A stretch of 63,861 nt of DNA from Deltaproteobacteria bacterium (GTDB lineage Bacteria > Desulfobacterota > GWC2-55-46). Each line of letters begins with the position of its first letter. Within the stretch, counting starts at the first letter, position 1. This document shows, piece after piece, positions 26,250-35,451 of the stretch. The position numbers and the translations under genes are program-made. The stretch is from NCBI GenBank assembly GCA_020846435.1, contig JADLDY010000066.1, positions 1 to 63,861 on the forward strand. The letters are read 5' to 3'. The notes beneath the pieces are model-generated. The model saw only the letters and a list, made by a program, of their open reading frames with translations, made no database searches and was not told the origin of the DNA.

Positions 26250-27743
26250 ATGCGCAAGATAATCTTTATCGAGCCCAACCCCCCTGACTTTCATCTTTTC
26301 ACAGGGGTGCCGATACCAAGACTTGGAACGATCATACTGGGGACCAGGCTCCGGCAGAACGGGTACGAAGTAAAAAGTTACGTTGAATCGATAACAGAGC
26401 TCGACCTCAAGGATGTCTTGAGCGCCGACGCTGTCGGGATCTCGACCATCACGTCCACCTCTTCGCGCTCGTACGAGATCGCGAAGCTCATAAGAAAGGC
26501 CGGCATACCGGTCTTCATGGGCGGCCCCCATGTGACTTACATGCCTGAAGAGGCGCTTGAGTACGCGGACTATGTCCTCAGGGGCGAGCAGGACGACAAC
26601 ATAGTCGACTTCATCAGGGCCCTGGAAACTGGCAAAGGCCTCGATAAGATAACCGGACTTTCCTACAGAAGGCCGGACGGCACCATAAAGCACAACAGCT
26701 CGCCGCCCTTTTGCAAGGACATGGACTCGATCCCGGCCCCTGACTTCACGCTCATCGCAGGGCTGGAAAAGAGCGGCGCCAGGACGATGCCCCTGGCCCC
26801 GATAATGACCTCGAGAGGGTGCCCTTACGACTGCAGCTTCTGCTCTGTCACCGGCATGTTCGGACAGAAGTACAGGTTCAGGAGCAAGGAGCGGGTAATA
26901 GAGGAGCTGGAGAACCACAGGAAGTTCGGAGGCGACTGGGTCTTTTTCTACGACGACAACTTCTGCGCGCACAAGAAAAGGACCAAAGAGCTCCTCCATA
27001 CGATGATAGAAAAGAAGATCACCCCCAACTGGACCGCGCAGGTACGGGTGGAGGTGGCAAAAGACCCTGAGCTCCTCGACCTCATGACGAGGTCGAAGTG
27101 CCATACGGTCTACATAGGGCTCGAGTCCATAAACCCGGAGACCCTGAAGCTCTACAACAAGGGGCAGTCGGTAGAGGACATAACCAACTGCATAAAGACG
27201 CTCCACAAGAAAAAGATACGCATACACGGCATGTTCGTGTTCGGCTCTGACACGGACACCACCGACACCATAGCGGAGACCGTGAAGTTCGCGAAGAAAA
27301 ACGACCTCGAGTCGGTCCAGTTCCTGATCCTCACGCCGCTTCCCGGCACCAGGTGCTACAAGGAGCTCGACGAACAGGGCCGCATACTGACGAAGGACTG
27401 GAGCCTGTACGACGCGCACCATGTGGTCTACGAGCCCAAGCTCATGAGCTACTACGACCTGCAGCTCGAGACCATGAGGGCAACGAAAGAGTTCTACTCG
27501 ATAGCGCAGATAGCGAAACGCTTGGTCCGGTTCGACATGTTCAACGTTTCGCTCAAGGCATACGGCCACAACCTGACGAAGAAGTGGATAAAGCAGAACC
27601 AGTACTTCCTCGAGTACACCAGGACGCTGACCGAAGCCGGAAAGAAAATAGAGCTTGCCGCCAAGAAAACGGCGGAGGACGTAAAGGAGCAGTTCAGCAA
27701 GATCGAACTCTCCGGCTCTTTGCAGGCGCCAAAAGCGCGCTGA
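26250..27743 (+). CDS. B12-binding-domain radical SAM protein
   Basis: 497 residues from the ATG at 26250 (an in-frame GTG at 26214 would sit at the -10 box). The N-terminal third is a cobalamin-binding-type Rossmann fold (AVGISTITSTSSRSYEIAKL, VFMGGPHVTYMPEEALE). A radical SAM core follows, with the cluster motif CPYDCSFC (C191, C195, C198) and the usual GLES and PGT strand motifs (IGLESINPETL, TPLPGTRCYKEL), then a C-terminal helical extension. Family members do methyl transfers or ring rearrangements in tetrapyrrole, hopanoid or other natural-product pathways. No neighbour points to a substrate. Confidence 0.85.
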   Translation: MRKIIFIEPNPPDFHLFTGVPIPRLGTIILGTRLRQNGYEVKSYVESITELDLKDVLSADAVGISTITSTSSRSYEIAKLIRKAGIPVFMGGPHVTYMPEEALEYADYVLRGEQDDNIVDFIRALETGKGLDKITGLSYRRPDGTIKHNSSPPFCKDMDSIPAPDFTLIAGLEKSGARTMPLAPIMTSRGCPYDCSFCSVTGMFGQKYRFRSKERVIEELENHRKFGGDWVFFYDDNFCAHKKRTKELLHTMIEKKITPNWTAQVRVEVAKDPELLDLMTRSKCHTVYIGLESINPETLKLYNKGQSVEDITNCIKTLHKKKIRIHGMFVFGSDTDTTDTIAETVKFAKKNDLESVQFLILTPLPGTRCYKELDEQGRILTKDWSLYDAHHVVYEPKLMSYYDLQLETMRATKEFYSIAQIAKRLVRFDMFNVSLKAYGHNLTKKWIKQNQYFLEYTRTLTEAGKKIELAAKKTAEDVKEQFSKIELSGSLQAPKAR

Positions 27744-27767
27744 GTAAAGCAATAAAGGAGACCACCC

Positions 27768-29207
27768 ATGAAGAGGAAACTCGCAGCAGCCATATTCTGC
27801 CTGTCGTTAGCGGGAACACCGGCCGTAGCCTCTACGGCCGCAGGCAGCCTTGACCCTGCGAAAGAGCCGATCCAGCTGGCTTACCTCGCGACAGGCGGCC
27901 CTTCCATGTCAGCGCAGGAAGTAAACCTGAAGGCGCCCCGGCACAACAGGACCGAGGGCAGCCCGTTCTCCGGCATAATCGCGTCAATATCGGCCGCGGC
28001 TTGCGGCGCACAAAGCGCTCCGGCAGCCGTCCACTACGCCTACTCGGCCTCTGCGCCTGAGGAAGACCTGCCCTCTTGCTCTCCCGGCATCGGCCAGGCG
28101 TCAATCGACCAGGCTCTTCCGATGCTGGCCATAACCGACTCTGTCCTTGACGGCATTGATTCCGAAGAGGCCACCGACGGCCTGCCGGACGTGCCCATCG
28201 TCGTAAACAAGAACGTGGAATCGTTCATCAGGTACTTCCAGACCAACGGCAGGAAGCACTTCGAGAAGTGGCTCGGCAGGTCCAAGGACTACATGGTGAT
28301 GCTCCAGTCCATCCTCAAGGAGAACGGAGTACCCGAGGACCTCTCTTACATCGCCCTCATCGAGAGCGGCCTCAACCCGACCGTCCGCTCGCACGCGAAC
28401 GCGGTCGGCATGTGGCAGTTCATAAAGGGCACGGCGACACGGTACGGCCTCAGGGTCGACTGGTGGATAGACGAGCGCATGGACCCTGAAAAGGCGACCC
28501 ACGCCGCGGCCAAATACTTCAAGAACCTCTACGGCATGTTCGACTCGTGGTATCTTGCCGCCGCCAGCTACAACGCGGGCGAAGGCAGGGTCTCAAGGGC
28601 AATAAAAAGGCACGGCACCGAAGACTTCTGGGAGCTTGCCGCGCTCAAAAAGCGCTCCCTTCACAGGGAGACGAGGGAATACGTTCCCAAGTACCTCGCC
28701 GCCCTCACGATAGCCAAAGACCCGGAGTCCTACGGTTTCACACCTGTCGCCTTCAACGAAGAGCTGATGTACGACAAGGTCAGGGTCTCTCAGGCAACAG
28801 ACCTGCGCCTCATAGCTGACGCGGCCGGCACGACAGTCGAGGAGATAAGGCGCTTGAACCCGGAGCTCCTGCGCTGGTTCACCCCGCCCAACTATCCGAA
28901 CTACATGGTGAAGATACCGGCCGGCACGACTGAGATGTACGCCGAGAACATGAGCAAGGTCCCGGCGGCCAAGAGGATAGCCTTCCTCCAGCACAAGGTA
29001 AAGCGCGGCGAGACCATCACGAGGATAGCGAAACGCTACGGCACGAGCGTGAAGCCCATACAGCACCTCAACAACATAAAGGGCACCAGGCTCAAGCCCG
29101 GCACGCTTATCATGATACCCGTAAGGCCGTCTAAAGCTGTCGCGAAGACAAAGGGCAAAGTGGTAGCGGAGATAATAACCAACATGGAGCTCAACCAGCT
29201 CATCTGA
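27768..29207 (+). CDS. Lytic transglycosylase (MltD-like) with LysM domain
   Basis: 479 residues with an N-terminal signal peptide (AAAIFCLSLAGTPAVAS). An SLT family 1 domain spans about 145-270 with the catalytic Glu in ALIESGLNP, the AVGMWQFIKGTA motif and YNAGEGRV. One LysM peptidoglycan-binding repeat is at about 405-450 (VKRGETITRIAKRYGTS). MltD-type enzymes cleave peptidoglycan glycan chains in the periplasm during growth and assembly. A region of about 110 residues between signal and SLT has no recognised domain. AAGGAG lies 9 nt before the ATG. Confidence 0.92.
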   Translation: MKRKLAAAIFCLSLAGTPAVASTAAGSLDPAKEPIQLAYLATGGPSMSAQEVNLKAPRHNRTEGSPFSGIIASISAAACGAQSAPAAVHYAYSASAPEEDLPSCSPGIGQASIDQALPMLAITDSVLDGIDSEEATDGLPDVPIVVNKNVESFIRYFQTNGRKHFEKWLGRSKDYMVMLQSILKENGVPEDLSYIALIESGLNPTVRSHANAVGMWQFIKGTATRYGLRVDWWIDERMDPEKATHAAAKYFKNLYGMFDSWYLAAASYNAGEGRVSRAIKRHGTEDFWELAALKKRSLHRETREYVPKYLAALTIAKDPESYGFTPVAFNEELMYDKVRVSQATDLRLIADAAGTTVEEIRRLNPELLRWFTPPNYPNYMVKIPAGTTEMYAENMSKVPAAKRIAFLQHKVKRGETITRIAKRYGTSVKPIQHLNNIKGTRLKPGTLIMIPVRPSKAVAKTKGKVVAEIITNMELNQLI

Positions 29208-29225
29208 CACTCTCGGCTCAATACA

Positions 29226-29257
29226 GGGGGGCGGCTTTAGCCGCCCCCTTTTTTTTA
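29226..29257 (+). terminator. Intrinsic terminator of the lytic transglycosylase gene
   Basis: Hairpin GGGGGCGGC-TTTA-GCCGCCCCC followed by TTTTTTTTAT. Confidence 0.9.
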
Positions 29258-29378
29258 TCCGGTCAGACTTTATCTGTCCTTCCTTATCAGAGCCTGTACG
29301 CGCGCGCCCTCCACTTTACTTATATCCTCTATAATGCTATTTTATAAAATCTTCAAACTCCAACAGCAAAGGTGTCAC

Positions 29379-30617
29379 ATGATATCTGTCGAATCAGCCC
29401 TTGAGGTCATCCTCAAGGAGATAAAGCCCCTTGGGCTCGAGTCCGTTGACATCGCGTCTGCCCTGGGCAGGGTCATCGGCGAGGACATAGCGGCCAGATG
29501 GCCGAACCCGCCCTTTGACAACTCGGCCATGGACGGCTACGCCGTGCGCACCATTGACGTTAAAGGCGCTTCGAACGAGAGCCCCGCGAAACTTTCCGTC
29601 ATATACGACCTTCCGGCTGGCAGCGTGCCGCAGGGGCCAATCGGGCCCGCTCAGGCGGTAAGGATAATGACGGGCGCGCCGGTGCCTGAGGGCGCTGACG
29701 CGGTAGTAATGGTCGAGAAGACCGAGTCAGGCGACGGCTTCACTCTCATCAAGGCCGAGCCAAGGGCCGGCGAGAATATCCGCAAGGCTGGCGAAGACTT
29801 CAAGGCCGGCGACATCGTCGTAAGAGCTGGCTCTGTCATAAGGCCCGCCGAGGTGAGCATGCTCGCAACCATCGGCGTGCCGTTTGTCATGGCCCACAGG
29901 AGGCCGAGGGTCGCCATCATCTCTACTGGCGACGAGCTCTGCGACATAAGCGAAGTTCCGCCGGCGGGCAAAATAGTAAACTCCAACGGCTACGCCCTCG
30001 CCGCGTTAGTTGCCGCGTCAGGCGCCGTCCCCATACAGCTTGGCATAGCGCGGGACACGAAAGAGAGCCTCAGAGAAAAACTCTGCGCGGCCCTGTCCGC
30101 CGACTGCATCATCTCTTCCGGCGGCGTCTCCGTCGGCGACTATGACTTCGTCAAGGATGTCCTGAAGGACATGGGCTCGTCCATGATATTCTGGAAGGTA
30201 GCCATGAAGCCGGGCAAGCCCCTTGCCTTCGGCATAATCGGCGGCAAACCGGCCTTCGGGCTTCCGGGCAACCCCATCTCCTCGATGGTCGCGTTCGAGC
30301 AGTTCGTGCGCCCGACGCTCCTCAAAATGGCAGGCAGGACAAACCTTTTCAGGCAGAGCTTTTCCGCGACCCTCACAAAGGACATAAAGATAAAGCCCGG
30401 CAGGATGAACTTCATAAGGGCCGAGCTCAAGGCAACCGATACCGGCTTCACGGTGACCCCGCTCGACGGACAGAGCTCGGGCATGATCCTCACCATGGTC
30501 AGGGCAAACTCTTTTGTCGTCGTGCCTGAGGACTCAAACGGCTTCAGGAGCGGAGACATCGTCAAGGCGCAGCCTTTCGACGACACGGTCTTCACGGGCG
30601 GAAAACCGAGCTATTGA
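29379..30617 (+). CDS. moeA: Molybdopterin molybdenumtransferase MoeA
   Basis: 412 residues, normal for MoeA, which inserts molybdate into adenylylated molybdopterin. Family motifs are NSAMDGYAV near 50, STGDEL near 190 and SSGGVSVGDYD near 250, followed by GKPLAFG and GLPGNP. The ATG at 29379 is preferred over the one at 29334 because AAAGG lies 6 nt upstream and the family starts here (MISVESALEVIL). Implies the cell makes molybdenum or tungsten enzymes. Followed at 43 nt by mtnA. Confidence 0.95.
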   Translation: MISVESALEVILKEIKPLGLESVDIASALGRVIGEDIAARWPNPPFDNSAMDGYAVRTIDVKGASNESPAKLSVIYDLPAGSVPQGPIGPAQAVRIMTGAPVPEGADAVVMVEKTESGDGFTLIKAEPRAGENIRKAGEDFKAGDIVVRAGSVIRPAEVSMLATIGVPFVMAHRRPRVAIISTGDELCDISEVPPAGKIVNSNGYALAALVAASGAVPIQLGIARDTKESLREKLCAALSADCIISSGGVSVGDYDFVKDVLKDMGSSMIFWKVAMKPGKPLAFGIIGGKPAFGLPGNPISSMVAFEQFVRPTLLKMAGRTNLFRQSFSATLTKDIKIKPGRMNFIRAELKATDTGFTVTPLDGQSSGMILTMVRANSFVVVPEDSNGFRSGDIVKAQPFDDTVFTGGKPSY

Positions 30618-30660
30618 CGCAATTTGATGCGATTCAAACCAATCAAGGAGAGCCATAAAG

Positions 30661-31695
30661 ATGTTCAAGACAGTCGAATGGAAGAACAACACAGTGGTCA
30701 TGATAGACCAGACACTGCTGCCTGAAAAAGAGATCTACAGGAAGTACAAAACCTATACGGAAGTCGCCAAGGCTATTAAAGACATGATAGTGCGCGGCGC
30801 TCCCGCCATAGGGGTAGCCGCCGCAATGGGAGTCGCCCTCGGCGCGTGTAAGTCCAAAGCCACCGACATGAAGGGCTTCTCAAAAGAGTTCGACAAGATA
30901 ACCTCCCTCATGGCCTCGACCAGGCCTACGGCCGTGAACCTCTTCTGGGCCATAGAGAGGATGAGGAAAGTCGCCTCCGATAACGCCTCGCTGAGCGTGG
31001 ACAAGCTCAAGAAAAGGCTTGTCGAGGAAGCGAAGACCATACACTCCGAAGACATCGAGATATGCAAACTCATCGGCAGGCACGGCGGCAAGCTCCTTAA
31101 GAACGGCACGGTGCTCACCCACTGCAACGCTGGCGCGCTCGCCACAGCCGGCTACGGCACGGCCCTCGGCGTAATCCGCGGCGCGATAGAGCAGGGCAGG
31201 AAGATCGCCGTCTACGCGGATGAGACGAGGCCTTTTCTTCAGGGTTCGAGGCTTACCGCGTGGGAGCTCAAGAAGGACAAGATAGACGTCACGCTCATCA
31301 CCGACAACATGGCCGGGTACATGATGAAAAAGGGACTGATCGACGCCGTAGTCGTTGGCGCTGACAGGATAGCGGCCAACGGGGATGTCGCCAACAAGAT
31401 AGGCACCTACTCTGTCGCGGTCCTCGCCAGGGAGCACGGCATCCCGTTTTATGTTGCCGCCCCGCTTTCGACCATCGACATGAAGATAAAGCACGGCGAC
31501 TTCATACCCATCGAGGAGAGAAGCGAGACCGAAGTTACCCACATGAAGGGCAAGAGGATAGCCCCGGCCGGCATAAAGGTGAAAAACCCGGCCTTTGACG
31601 TTACGCCATCAAAGCTTATCGCCGCGATCATAACCGAGAAGGGCGCGGTGAGAAAGCCCTACAACAAGGGGCTCAAGGCGCTTTTCTCGAAGTAG
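30661..31695 (+). CDS. mtnA: S-methyl-5-thioribose-1-phosphate isomerase
   Basis: 344 residues, the usual length. Converts methylthioribose-1-phosphate (product of MtnP) to methylthioribulose-1-phosphate. [13 protein letters not shown] binds the sugar phosphate; the catalytic Cys is in [11 protein letters not shown] and the catalytic Asp in [10 protein letters not shown]. Related to eIF2B subunits, but these active-site residues identify the isomerase. The later salvage genes are not nearby; mtnP is 20 kb away on the opposite strand. Confidence 0.95.
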   Translation: MFKTVEWKNNTVVMIDQTLLPEKEIYRKYKTYTEVAKAIKDMIVRGAPAIGVAAAMGVALGACKSKATDMKGFSKEFDKITSLMASTRPTAVNLFWAIERMRKVASDNASLSVDKLKKRLVEEAKTIHSEDIEICKLIGRHGGKLLKNGTVLTHCNAGALATAGYGTALGVIRGAIEQGRKIAVYADETRPFLQGSRLTAWELKKDKIDVTLITDNMAGYMMKKGLIDAVVVGADRIAANGDVANKIGTYSVAVLAREHGIPFYVAAPLSTIDMKIKHGDFIPIEERSETEVTHMKGKRIAPAGIKVKNPAFDVTPSKLIAAIITEKGAVRKPYNKGLKALFSK

Positions 31696-31715
31696 AAAAA
31701 ACACCGCAAACGACG

Positions 31716-31752
31716 AAAGGCCCGGTCGATTGAAGACCGGGCCTTTTCTTTT
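31716..31752. terminator. Terminator between mtnA and the Nudix gene
   Basis: Hairpin AAGGCCCGGTC-GATTGAA-GACCGGGCCTT with T-rich sequence on the plus side and AAA on the other, between two convergent genes, so possibly bidirectional. Confidence 0.85.
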
Positions 31753-31771
31753 GCGCTAACCGGGCCTCGCG

Positions 31772-32170
31772 CTATTCCAGAAACTTCGCGATGTCAGGGA
31801 GAGCGAGAACCATGTTCGGAACGAGCGTGCCGTCGGAGGCCGCTTTTTTCATATCCTCGAGCGAGTACCAGCCAAACGATGGGATCTTGTCCGGCTCCAT
31901 CACAACAGGCTCGCCTGAGGTTATCTCGCACAGATAGAGCCTCACGAGGAACTCGCCTTCAGGCGAGTGGGTCGCGTACTCGCCGATCGTGCCCTTGACG
32001 ACAACCTCTACGCCGAGCTCCTCTCTGACTTCCCTTGTAACTGATTCTTCCCAGCCCTCGCCAGCCTCTTTTTTGCCGCCGGGCGGCTCGATTCTCAAGC
32101 CATGCTTCATGTTGTGGACGAGGAGCGCCCTGCCATCCCTTATTATCAGACCCGCTGTCATCTCTTTCAT
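31772..32170 (-). CDS. Nudix hydrolase (MutT-like)
   Basis: About 132 residues. The Nudix box is complete: GGKKEAGEGWEESV then TREVREELGV, giving the GX5EX7REUXEEXGU pattern with metal-binding glutamates. Such enzymes hydrolyse nucleoside diphosphates linked to another moiety; the substrate is not predictable here. The start is uncertain: ATG at 32170 fits the domain edge (MTAGLIIRDGRALLV), while ATG at 32185 and TTG at 32218 are also in frame and none has a strong ribosome site. Divergent from ntrB. Confidence 0.8.
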   Translation of the reverse strand: MKEMTAGLIIRDGRALLVHNMKHGLRIEPPGGKKEAGEGWEESVTREVREELGVEVVVKGTIGEYATHSPEGEFLVRLYLCEITSGEPVVMEPDKIPSFGWYSLEDMKKAASDGTLVPNMVLALPDIAKFLE

Positions 32171-32259
32171 CTCGACATTATGCATTCGCGAAGAGAGCGA
32201 GGCAAATGTTTTTTCCAACGCTGAGCAGGCAAAACCCCTCGCCCATACCTTGTTTGCCC

Positions 32260-32288
32260 TTGCCTTTAAAGTGCGCCGCTGTTATCAT
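32260..32288 (+). promoter_or_regulatory. Sigma-70 promoter of ntrB
   Basis: TTGCCT (32260-32265), 17-nt spacer, TATCAT (32283-32288). The expected start, near 32295, falls inside the dyad at 32288-32308. Confidence 0.65.
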
Positions 32289-32308
32289 GTGCCTAATATT
32301 TAGGCACA
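32288..32308. promoter_or_regulatory. Perfect dyad (putative operator) at the ntrB start
   Basis: Nine-base arms TGTGCCTAA and TTAGGCACA separated by TAT. It overlaps the predicted transcription start and the AGG ribosome site 2 nt before the ATG, so it could act as a repressor operator. Core GTGCC-N9-GGCAC is not the classical NtrC site (GCAC/GTGC). Confidence 0.55.
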
Positions 32309-32310
32309 AT

Positions 32311-33387
32311 ATGACCGATACCGTAAAACCTTCATTTTCGTGCGAAGACCTCCTTGAGTCCATCGCCGAGGGCGTTATAGCCATCGACACCGATTCAAGG
32401 ATCTGCGTCTTCAACCAGTCGGCTGAAAAGCTCCTCGAGGTCTCGCGCTCGCTCGTCATCGGCAGGCCGCTCGGCGAATACTTCAAAAGGAACCCGCGCA
32501 TCTCTGAACTCCTCAAAGCCACCCTCGAGGAGGGACGTCTTTTTGCCGAATACGGCGAAAAACTCTTCAGGAGGATAACCGGGGACACCATCCCGGCCGG
32601 CATAACGACGAGCCAGCTCTTCGACGCCGAAGGCAACATCCAGGGCGCGGCCGCCCTCATAAGGGACCTTTCCGGCATAAAGTCCCTTGAGGAAGGCAGC
32701 CTCAGGAAGGAAAGGCTCGCCTACCTCGGCACTTTCGCCGCCAAAGTCGCCCACGAGATAAAAAACCCCTTGAGCGGCATGCGCGGGGCGGCCCAGCTCC
32801 TCTCAAGGAGGATGGCCGACCCAGGGCACAAAGAGTACCTCGAAGTGATAATGAAAGAGGCTGACCGCCTCAACACGATACTGAACGGCATGCTGAATTT
32901 CACCAAGCCCGCCAAGCTGCGCAAAAAGCCCTTCAACATACACAAGGCGCTCGACGCGGTCGCCTTCCTCATGGGAGACGAGAAGCTCTCAATCTTCATA
33001 AGGAGCTACGACCCGTCCATACCCGATATCTCCGGCGACGAGAACCAGCTGAAGCAGGTCTTTTTGAACCTCGTGAAGAACGCGAAGGAGGCCCTCGGGG
33101 AGGGCGGCTCCATACACCTTACGACAAGGGCGATAACCGAATTTCACATCGTCGAGGGCGGAGACAAGGGCAGGATGGTCTCCATCGAAATAAGGGACAA
33201 CGGCTGCGGCATACGACCGGAGGACATGGAAAAGATATTTACCCCGTTTTTCACGACCAAGCACGGAGGCTCAGGCCTGGGCATGGCGATAACCCTCAAC
33301 ATAATAAAAGAACACGGCGGACACCTCAAGATAGACTCGGCCCCTGGCAAGGGGACTTCCGTAACGGTCTATCTGCCGCTGGCGTAA
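32311..33387 (+). CDS. ntrB: NtrB-type PAS histidine kinase
   Basis: 358 residues from the ATG at 32311 (longer frames run back over the promoter). Layout: PAS domain (about 10-125: LLESIAEGVIAIDTDSRICV), dimerisation/H-box with the phospho-His in AHEIKNPLSGMRGAA (about 150), and an HATPase domain (N-box LVKNAKEAL, G1 DNGCGI, F-box IFTPFFTTK, G2 GSGLGMAI). No membrane helix, so a cytoplasmic sensor like NtrB/GlnL, which is read by PII. Directly followed by an NtrC-type regulator and close to two amtB genes, glnK and nirB, supporting a nitrogen role. Confidence 0.88.
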   Translation: MTDTVKPSFSCEDLLESIAEGVIAIDTDSRICVFNQSAEKLLEVSRSLVIGRPLGEYFKRNPRISELLKATLEEGRLFAEYGEKLFRRITGDTIPAGITTSQLFDAEGNIQGAAALIRDLSGIKSLEEGSLRKERLAYLGTFAAKVAHEIKNPLSGMRGAAQLLSRRMADPGHKEYLEVIMKEADRLNTILNGMLNFTKPAKLRKKPFNIHKALDAVAFLMGDEKLSIFIRSYDPSIPDISGDENQLKQVFLNLVKNAKEALGEGGSIHLTTRAITEFHIVEGGDKGRMVSIEIRDNGCGIRPEDMEKIFTPFFTTKHGGSGLGMAITLNIIKEHGGHLKIDSAPGKGTSVTVYLPLA

Positions 33388-33397
33388 AGGACGATCG

Positions 33398-34822
33398 ATG
33401 GGCCCCATAAAAGTACTCATAGCCGACGACGACGAAAGCATACTCTGGGTCCTCAAAAAGCTCCTTGAGGAAAAGGGGCTCTCTGTCGTGAGCGCGAAGG
33501 ACGGCACAGAGGCTTCCAAAGCCCTCTCTGGCGGCGTCCAGCTCGCACTGCTTGACATAAACATGCCGGGCAAGGACGGCCTCCAGCTCCTTACAGAGGC
33601 GAAAGAGGCCGGAAGCGCCGCCTCGTTCATCATGATGACCGCCGAGTCGACCATGAAGAACACGCTGGAGGCCATGAGGCTCGGCGCGTTCGACTACATA
33701 ACCAAGCCATTTGACCTCGGCGAGCTCGAAGTGACGATAGACAAGGCCCTCGAGAACCTAAGGCTCAAGGGCAAAGTCACGGCCTTAACCGAGAGGCTCA
33801 AGGAACACCTCTCGGGAGAGACGGTCTTCATAGGCAAGAGCAAGGCCGTGGAAGAGGTATTCAAGAAGGCCGGCAAGGTCGCGGCCAAGGACGTGACGGT
33901 TTTGATACTCGGGGAGAGCGGCACGGGAAAAGAGCTCCTCGCGCGCATCCTGCACGCGAACAGCGCCCGCTCGGAGGGCCCGTTCATCGCGGTCAACTCG
34001 GCGGCCGTTCCGAAAGATCTGATGGAGAGCGAGCTCTTCGGCTTTGAAAAAGGCGCGTTCACCGGGGCCGTTGAAGCGAAAAAAGGCAAGTTCGAGCTCG
34101 CGGACGGCGGCACGCTCTTCCTCGACGAGGTAGGAGATACGAGCCTTGACCTGCAGGCCCGCCTCCTTCGCGCCATACAGGAAAAAGAGTTCTACCGGGT
34201 CGGCGGCAAAGAGCCTGTAAAGGTAGACGCGCGCATAATCGCGGCCACGAACCATGACCTTGAAAAAGCGGTCACCGAGAAAAAATTCAGGGAAGACCTC
34301 CTCTTCAGGCTCAACGGCATAACCTTCACGCTGCCGCCGCTGCGCGAGCGCAAAGGCGACGTCGCCATCCTCGCGGGCCACTTCCTTGAGAAATTCAAGG
34401 GCGAGTTCAACTCAGGCATGAAAAACCTTTCTCAAAAGGCGCTCGACGCGCTCGAGGCCTACAACTGGCCGGGCAACGTGAGGGAGCTCGAGAACGTTCT
34501 CAGAAGGTCCGTGCTCATGAGCCAGTCTGTTGCCATCACGCCCGAAGACCTTGGCCTGCCTCAGCCGCGCCAGAAAAAAGAGTCTCTGGAGGACATCATC
34601 GCCTCCCGCATAAAGCCCTTCATCGACAAGACCGACCACCGCTCCAATCAGGAGCTCTATGACTTCATCATGCCGTTCATGGAAAGGCCGCTCCTGAGGC
34701 TCGTGCTGGAGAAGACAAAAGGCAACCAGGTGCAGGCTTCCGAGATGCTCGGCATAAACCGCAACACCCTCAGGAAAAAGATCAAAGAGCTCGACATAAA
34801 GCCGGAAAAGTTCAAGTCATGA
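33398..34822 (+). CDS. ntrC: NtrC-type sigma-54 response regulator
   Basis: 474 residues. Receiver domain with phospho-acceptor D53 (LLDINMPGKDG) and K104-type lysine in YITKPFDLGE; AAA+ sigma-54 activation domain with Walker A GESGTGKE, the sigma-54-contacting GAFTGA loop and Walker B GGTLFLDEVG; Fis-type HTH at the C-terminus (QASEMLGINRNTLRKKIKEL) as in NtrC. Starts 10 nt after ntrB. Expected to act on the sigma-54 promoters found here at 44151-44167 and 42742-42759. Confidence 0.93.
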   Translation: MGPIKVLIADDDESILWVLKKLLEEKGLSVVSAKDGTEASKALSGGVQLALLDINMPGKDGLQLLTEAKEAGSAASFIMMTAESTMKNTLEAMRLGAFDYITKPFDLGELEVTIDKALENLRLKGKVTALTERLKEHLSGETVFIGKSKAVEEVFKKAGKVAAKDVTVLILGESGTGKELLARILHANSARSEGPFIAVNSAAVPKDLMESELFGFEKGAFTGAVEAKKGKFELADGGTLFLDEVGDTSLDLQARLLRAIQEKEFYRVGGKEPVKVDARIIAATNHDLEKAVTEKKFREDLLFRLNGITFTLPPLRERKGDVAILAGHFLEKFKGEFNSGMKNLSQKALDALEAYNWPGNVRELENVLRRSVLMSQSVAITPEDLGLPQPRQKKESLEDIIASRIKPFIDKTDHRSNQELYDFIMPFMERPLLRLVLEKTKGNQVQASEMLGINRNTLRKKIKELDIKPEKFKS

Positions 34823-35451
34823 AGCCTGAAGGTTTGACCGGCCTCTACGCGATAATAGACTCTACATGGGTCAGCCTCGCCCAGGCCGGAAGATATACGG
34901 AAGAGCTCGTCAGCGGCGGGGTGCGCGTGATCCAGCTGAGGGCCAAGGATGAAGGCAGCCGGGCAATCCTTGAAGCGGCACGCGCCATGCGCTCAGCAAC
35001 AAAAGACAGGGCCCTGTTCATGGTTAACGACAGGGTCGACATAGCAATCCTCTCAGGGGCTGACGGAGTACACCTCGGGCAAAGCGACATCCCTCTTGTC
35101 GAAGCCAGGAAGCTCATGCCAAACGCGCTCATCGGCGTCTCGACGCATAACCTCGAAGAGGCGACAGACGCAGCCAGACACGGCGCAGACTACATCTCAT
35201 ACGGCCCTATATTCGCTACACAGACTAAAAAAGACGCTGACATTCCCAAAGGCCTCGAAGGACTAAAGGCTCTTGCCCCATCAGTCAACATCCCGATTGT
35301 AGCCATCGGCGGAATCACAGTTGAGACTGCCGCCTCTGTCATCGAGGCCGGGGCCTCTGCTATCGCGGTCATATCAGACATACTCCTTGCCGATGACATC
35401 AAGAGCCGGGCAGTGGAGCTAATATCGAGGATAGGAAGGAAGGGAGCCTAA
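34819..35451 (+). CDS. thiE: Thiamine-phosphate synthase
   Basis: 210 residues, the normal TIM-barrel size. Couples HMP-PP and thiazole phosphate to thiamine phosphate. Markers are VRVIQLRAKDEGSR, NDRVDIAILSGADGVHLGQ, GVSTHNLEEA, YGPIFATQTKKDA and VAIGGIT. Overlaps ntrC by 4 bp (ATGA), an unexpected operon partner for a nitrogen regulator, and overlaps the 3' end of nirB by 4 bp tail to tail. Confidence 0.93.
   Translation: MKPEGLTGLYAIIDSTWVSLAQAGRYTEELVSGGVRVIQLRAKDEGSRAILEAARAMRSATKDRALFMVNDRVDIAILSGADGVHLGQSDIPLVEARKLMPNALIGVSTHNLEEATDAARHGADYISYGPIFATQTKKDADIPKGLEGLKALAPSVNIPIVAIGGITVETAASVIEAGASAIAVISDILLADDIKSRAVELISRIGRKGA

Noticed and set aside
26124-27752. Minus-strand 542-residue open frame
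   Set aside because: Antisense shadow of the B12-radical SAM gene, which has motifs, codon bias and a promoter.
29258-29378. Molybdenum-cofactor riboswitch before moeA
   Set aside because: Short, AT-rich leader without the expected multi-stem structure.
30661-31695. eIF2B-like or ribose-1,5-bisphosphate isomerase instead of MtnA
   Set aside because: Active-site Cys and Asp motifs and the 344-residue length fit MtnA, and mtnP is present in the window.
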